Source: an uncultured Clostridia bacterium
GTDB taxonomy: Bacteria; Bacillota; Clostridia; TANB77; CAG-508
Reading direction: 5' to 3'
Length of the DNA: 8,399 bases
NCBI GenBank assembly: GCA_947626705.1
Contig: CANQTJ010000069.1
Span: forward strand, 1 to 8,399
Position numbers and translations under genes: made by a program. Position 1 is the first letter of the stretch. Each line of letters starts with the position of its first letter. Shown in pieces: positions 6,691-8,399 of the stretch. Below the pieces are notes generated by a model. It saw only the letters and a list, made by a program, of their open reading frames with translations, was not told where the DNA came from and did not search any database.

Positions 6691-6892
6691 TTTTTTCACC
6701 TCCAGATTTTATATTAGTATTTTATCAAAGTTTTTTTTATATTTCCATACTTTTATTAAATTTTTTTAGTTATTGTACCTTATATTTACAATTTACAACT
6801 AGTATCTTAATTAAATATATAATATAAATAAGATTTCCTAATAATAAAAAATTACTAGAAAATCTTATTCTTATAATTAATGATATTTTATA
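6691..6892 (-). promoter_or_regulatory. murA-ftsQ intergenic region with possible ftsQ promoter and strong SD
   Basis: The 202 bases are almost pure A/T. They contain the hairpin described separately at 6827-6869 and the ftsQ Shine-Dalgarno GGAGGTGA (6703-6696). On the minus strand TTGTAA (6798-6793) and TACAAT (6777-6772) could form a promoter, but the spacer is only 15 bp, so this is weak. A promoter here is expected because the mobile element upstream interrupts the cluster. I see no other convincing one. Confidence 0.3.
6827..6869 (-). terminator. Long hairpin downstream of murA, possible weak terminator
   Basis: Two 19-base arms (6827-6845 and 6851-6869) flank a 5-base loop, starting about 24 bases after the murA stop. 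On the minus-strand RNA all 19 positions pair, with two G-U wobbles (6837/6859 and 6841/6855). On the plus strand these become C-A and A-C mismatches. This favours a function in the murA-direction transcript. The bases after the stem (TATATTATATATTTAATT) are U-rich but give no clean U-run, so it may be a weak terminator, an attenuator or a 3'-end stabilising structure. Confidence 0.5.
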
Positions 6893-7804
6893 TCATTTTT
6901 CTATCATTATATTTGCTCCTATACTTCTTAATTTTTCATCTAAATTTTCATATCCTCTTAAAATATATTCTATATTTTCTACTCTTGTTTTTCCTTTTGC
7001 AATTAAACCAGCTAATACTAACGCCGCTCCTCCCCTTAAATCTGTTGCTGTTACATTTGCTCCATATAATTTTCTCGTTCCTCTTATTATTGCACTTTTT
7101 CCTTCTACAGTAATTTTTGCTCCCATTTTATTTAATTCTTGCACATATTTATATCTATTTTCAAATATATTTTCTACTATTATTGATGTTCCTTTTGAAA
7201 TTGTTAACATAGAAGCAAAAATTGATTGCATATCTGTTGGGAATCCTGGATATGGCATTGTTTTTATATCCAATGCTTTTAATTTTTTTGGTGCTATTAT
7301 TTTTACTTTATTTTTTTCTATATTTATTTTACATTCTGCTTCTTCTAGTTTATTTATTACTGGTGCTATATGTGTTGCATTTACATTTTCTAATATTGCA
7401 TTTCCCTTTGTTGCTGCAATAAAACATAAAAAAGATCCTGCTTCTATTCTATCTGGCATTATATTATAACTTACATCTTTTAATTTTTTTACTCCTTCTA
7501 TTTGTATTTCATCAGTTCCCGCTCCTGTTACCTTTGCTCCCATTTTGTTTAGAAAATTTTGTAAGTCAATTATCTCTGGCTCTCTTGCTGCATTTGTAAT
7601 TTGTGTTGTTCCATCTGCTAATACACTGGCTAATATAATATTTTCCGTAGCTCCTACGCTTGGAAAATCTAAGTGTATTTTTTCTCCTTTTATACTTTCT
7701 ACCATACATTCAATATTTCCATAATTTTTCTCTACTGTTATTCCTAACTTTTCAAAACTTTTTAAGTGTAAGTCTATTGGTCTTGCTCCAATATCACATC
7801 CTCC
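6893..7804 (-). pseudogene. murA: murA 3' fragment (UDP-GlcNAc enolpyruvyl transferase), 5' end cut off by a mobile element
   Basis: The frame encodes the last 303 residues of MurA, which transfers enolpyruvate to UDP-GlcNAc in the first committed step of peptidoglycan synthesis. Homology begins exactly at GGCDIGARPIDLH, the active-site loop. Its cysteine (codon 7798-7796) corresponds to catalytic Cys115 of E. coli. PDRIEAGSF, the general-base loop YPGFPTDMQ, RGGAALVLAGL and the closing RGYENLDEKL are intact, so the missing part is only the N-terminal ~110-120 residues. Upstream the frame reads NLCTHKLSQT, unlike the usual LPGGC context, and meets a TAA at 7837-7835 with no ATG, GTG or TTG. 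An internal ATG at 7705 has no ribosome site and would lack the cysteine loop. The missing half is expected beyond the element, off the right edge. As it stands it cannot make active MurA unless the element excises. Confidence 0.9.
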
Positions 7805-7814
7805 TGTTTGTGAT
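7793..7814 (-). other. Putative attachment-site junction (attL/attR) of the murA-integrated element
   Basis: On the minus strand the arms ATCACA (7814-7809) and TGTGAT (7798-7793) are perfectly inverted around AACAGGAGGA; a further T-A pair extends each arm by one. The centre of symmetry is the GG at 7804-7803, and MurA homology begins at that same GG. Serine-integrase sites are imperfect dyads with a non-palindromic central dinucleotide where strands exchange, so GG is the natural crossover candidate. The left half would come from the element and the right half from murA. The exact core is inferred because the other end of the element is not visible. Confidence 0.6.
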
Positions 7815-8399
7815 AGTTTGTGGGTACATAAATTTTAAATGAAATGATAGCCCTCCGTTTTCGTATAATTCATTATACATTTCGTCATTTAAATTGTATT
7901 CTTCTTTTATTTTAGATGTTATTTCTTTTGGGTTAAATACTACGATTTTATCAAATATCCTTGATAACTCTTCTTTTGTTAATCCACTTTTCTTAATATC
8001 TTCTATTGCTTTGAATATTAAATCTTCTTTATCTTCTAACTTATTTAAAGTATTAAATCTGCCTTCTATTTCTTGTAATTTTTCTTTTTCATATTTTATT
8101 TTCTTTTCTAGTTCTTGTTTTTTATCTTTGTAAATAAATTCAGGGATTAAATCGTTTAGCTTATCTTCATATACTTGCTTAAATTGTTTTTCTAATTTTT
8201 CTAAAGTTTGTTTTGATTTGTTTAAGTCCTTTTCAAGTGATGATTTATTAGTTGATATTGCTTTTGTGTTATCCATTACAAAACTTTTAAATTCTGGATT
8301 ACTTACTAAATTATCTATATATGAGTTTACTATTTGGTCTAGATATTCTATTCTCATTCTGTGTGGTGTGCATCCATAATCTAGTCTAATCTCTTTTAT
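7794..8399 (-). CDS. Large serine recombinase, C-terminal part (5' end beyond window)
   Basis: The last 201 residues are visible; the frame continues off the right edge. It begins in the zinc-ribbon end, LDYGCTPHRMRIEYLDQIV, with the final cysteine and the helix that follows it in large serine recombinases. A long charged coiled coil (visible residues about 52-119) carries the family LIPEFIYKDKKQELEKKI segment. LTKEELSRIFDKIVVF (140-155) and GGLSFHLKF (182-190) are the usual C-terminal elements. The catalytic serine domain is not in the window. Such enzymes integrate and excise phages, ICEs and TnpX/TndX-type transposons. The gene points at the murA junction and overlaps it: its last residues NRRM and stop (7796-7794) share bases with murA codons Gly-Gly-Cys-Asp. 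An ATG at 8357 is internal and not the start. No signs of decay are seen in this part. Confidence 0.85.
   Translation of the reverse strand: MKEIRLDYGCTPHRMRIEYLDQIVNSYIDNLVSNPEFKSFVMDNTKAISTNKSSLEKDLNKSKQTLEKLEKQFKQVYEDKLNDLIPEFIYKDKKQELEKKIKYEKEKLQEIEGRFNTLNKLEDKEDLIFKAIEDIKKSGLTKEELSRIFDKIVVFNPKEITSKIKEEYNLNDEMYNELYENGGLSFHLKFMYPQTITNRRM

Noticed and set aside
6893..7705. A complete 270-residue MurA-like gene starting at the ATG 7705
   Set aside because: The frame carries clear MurA homology upstream of this ATG, including the catalytic cysteine loop, and there is no ribosome site before it. It is an internal methionine of a truncated gene.
131..8133. Numerous plus-strand open frames of 60-154 codons (for example 131-514, 4861-5325, 6880-7113)
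   Set aside because: They lie antisense to well-supported genes, are rich in Phe, Leu, Ile and Ser as expected from complemented AT-rich coding DNA, lack convincing ribosome sites and show no recognisable domain.
7794..8357. A free-standing 187-residue coiled-coil protein starting at the ATG 8357
   Set aside because: The frame stays open upstream to the window edge and there encodes the zinc-ribbon end of a serine recombinase, so this ATG is internal.
1..8399. CRISPR arrays, tRNA or rRNA genes, insertion sequences, toxin-antitoxin or defence genes
   Set aside because: None were seen. The only repeat arrays are the short 11-bp tracts before ftsA, and the only mobile-element gene is the recombinase fragment at the right edge. 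Any cargo of that element lies outside the window.

Overview
The window suggests a very AT-rich, Gram-positive, endospore-forming member of the Clostridia. Base composition is low-GC throughout. Ribosome binding sites are strong and Bacillota-like (GGAGG, AGGTGA). The gene order matches the 3' half of the Bacillus/Clostridium division and cell-wall (dcw) cluster running into the spoIIG sporulation locus. Every real gene lies on the minus strand, so the biological order runs from high to low coordinates. The plus-strand open frames are AT-rich shadows.

Layout, in transcription order. (1) 8399-7794: the C-terminal 201 residues of a large serine recombinase, whose catalytic domain lies beyond the right edge. 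(2) 7804-6893: the 3' two thirds of murA. Its frame picks up MurA homology exactly at the codons for the active-site Gly-Gly-Cys loop; everything upstream belongs to the recombinase side. This is therefore an integration junction: a mobile element (prophage, ICE or TnpX/TndX-like transposon, of which only the last gene is visible) sits inside murA, directly before the catalytic cysteine codon. A dyad at 7793-7814 is centred on a GG dinucleotide at the homology break, as expected for a serine-recombinase attachment site. (3) 6690-5620 ftsQ/divIB, 5600-4884 ylxW, 4834-4139 ylxX and 4115-3717 sbp, closely spaced as one operon. (4) A good sigma-A promoter (3660-3632), preceded by three contiguous 11-bp A-tract repeats, drives ftsA (3590-2361, TTG start) and ftsZ (2316-1195). 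(5) A hairpin-plus-T-tract terminator follows ftsZ. (6) spoIIGA (990-103) has a possible promoter with the 22-bp spacing known for spoIIG, followed by the first 15 codons of a gene in the usual sigE position (45-1).

How the genes work together: MurA makes the first committed peptidoglycan precursor. FtsA anchors the FtsZ ring to the membrane, FtsQ/DivIB belongs to the divisome, and YlxW, YlxX and Sbp are conserved membrane companions of this cluster. SpoIIGA is the membrane aspartic protease that activates pro-sigma E after asymmetric septation, which links division to sporulation.

Most of the window is ordinary, well-conserved core genome. The unusual part is the right end, where a serine recombinase has split murA at its most conserved sequence. 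The recombinase's last residues and stop codon appear to be read from murA DNA. No RNA genes, CRISPR arrays or insertion sequences were seen. Several starts lie downstream of the longest possible open frame because the Shine-Dalgarno sequence overlaps the longer start.
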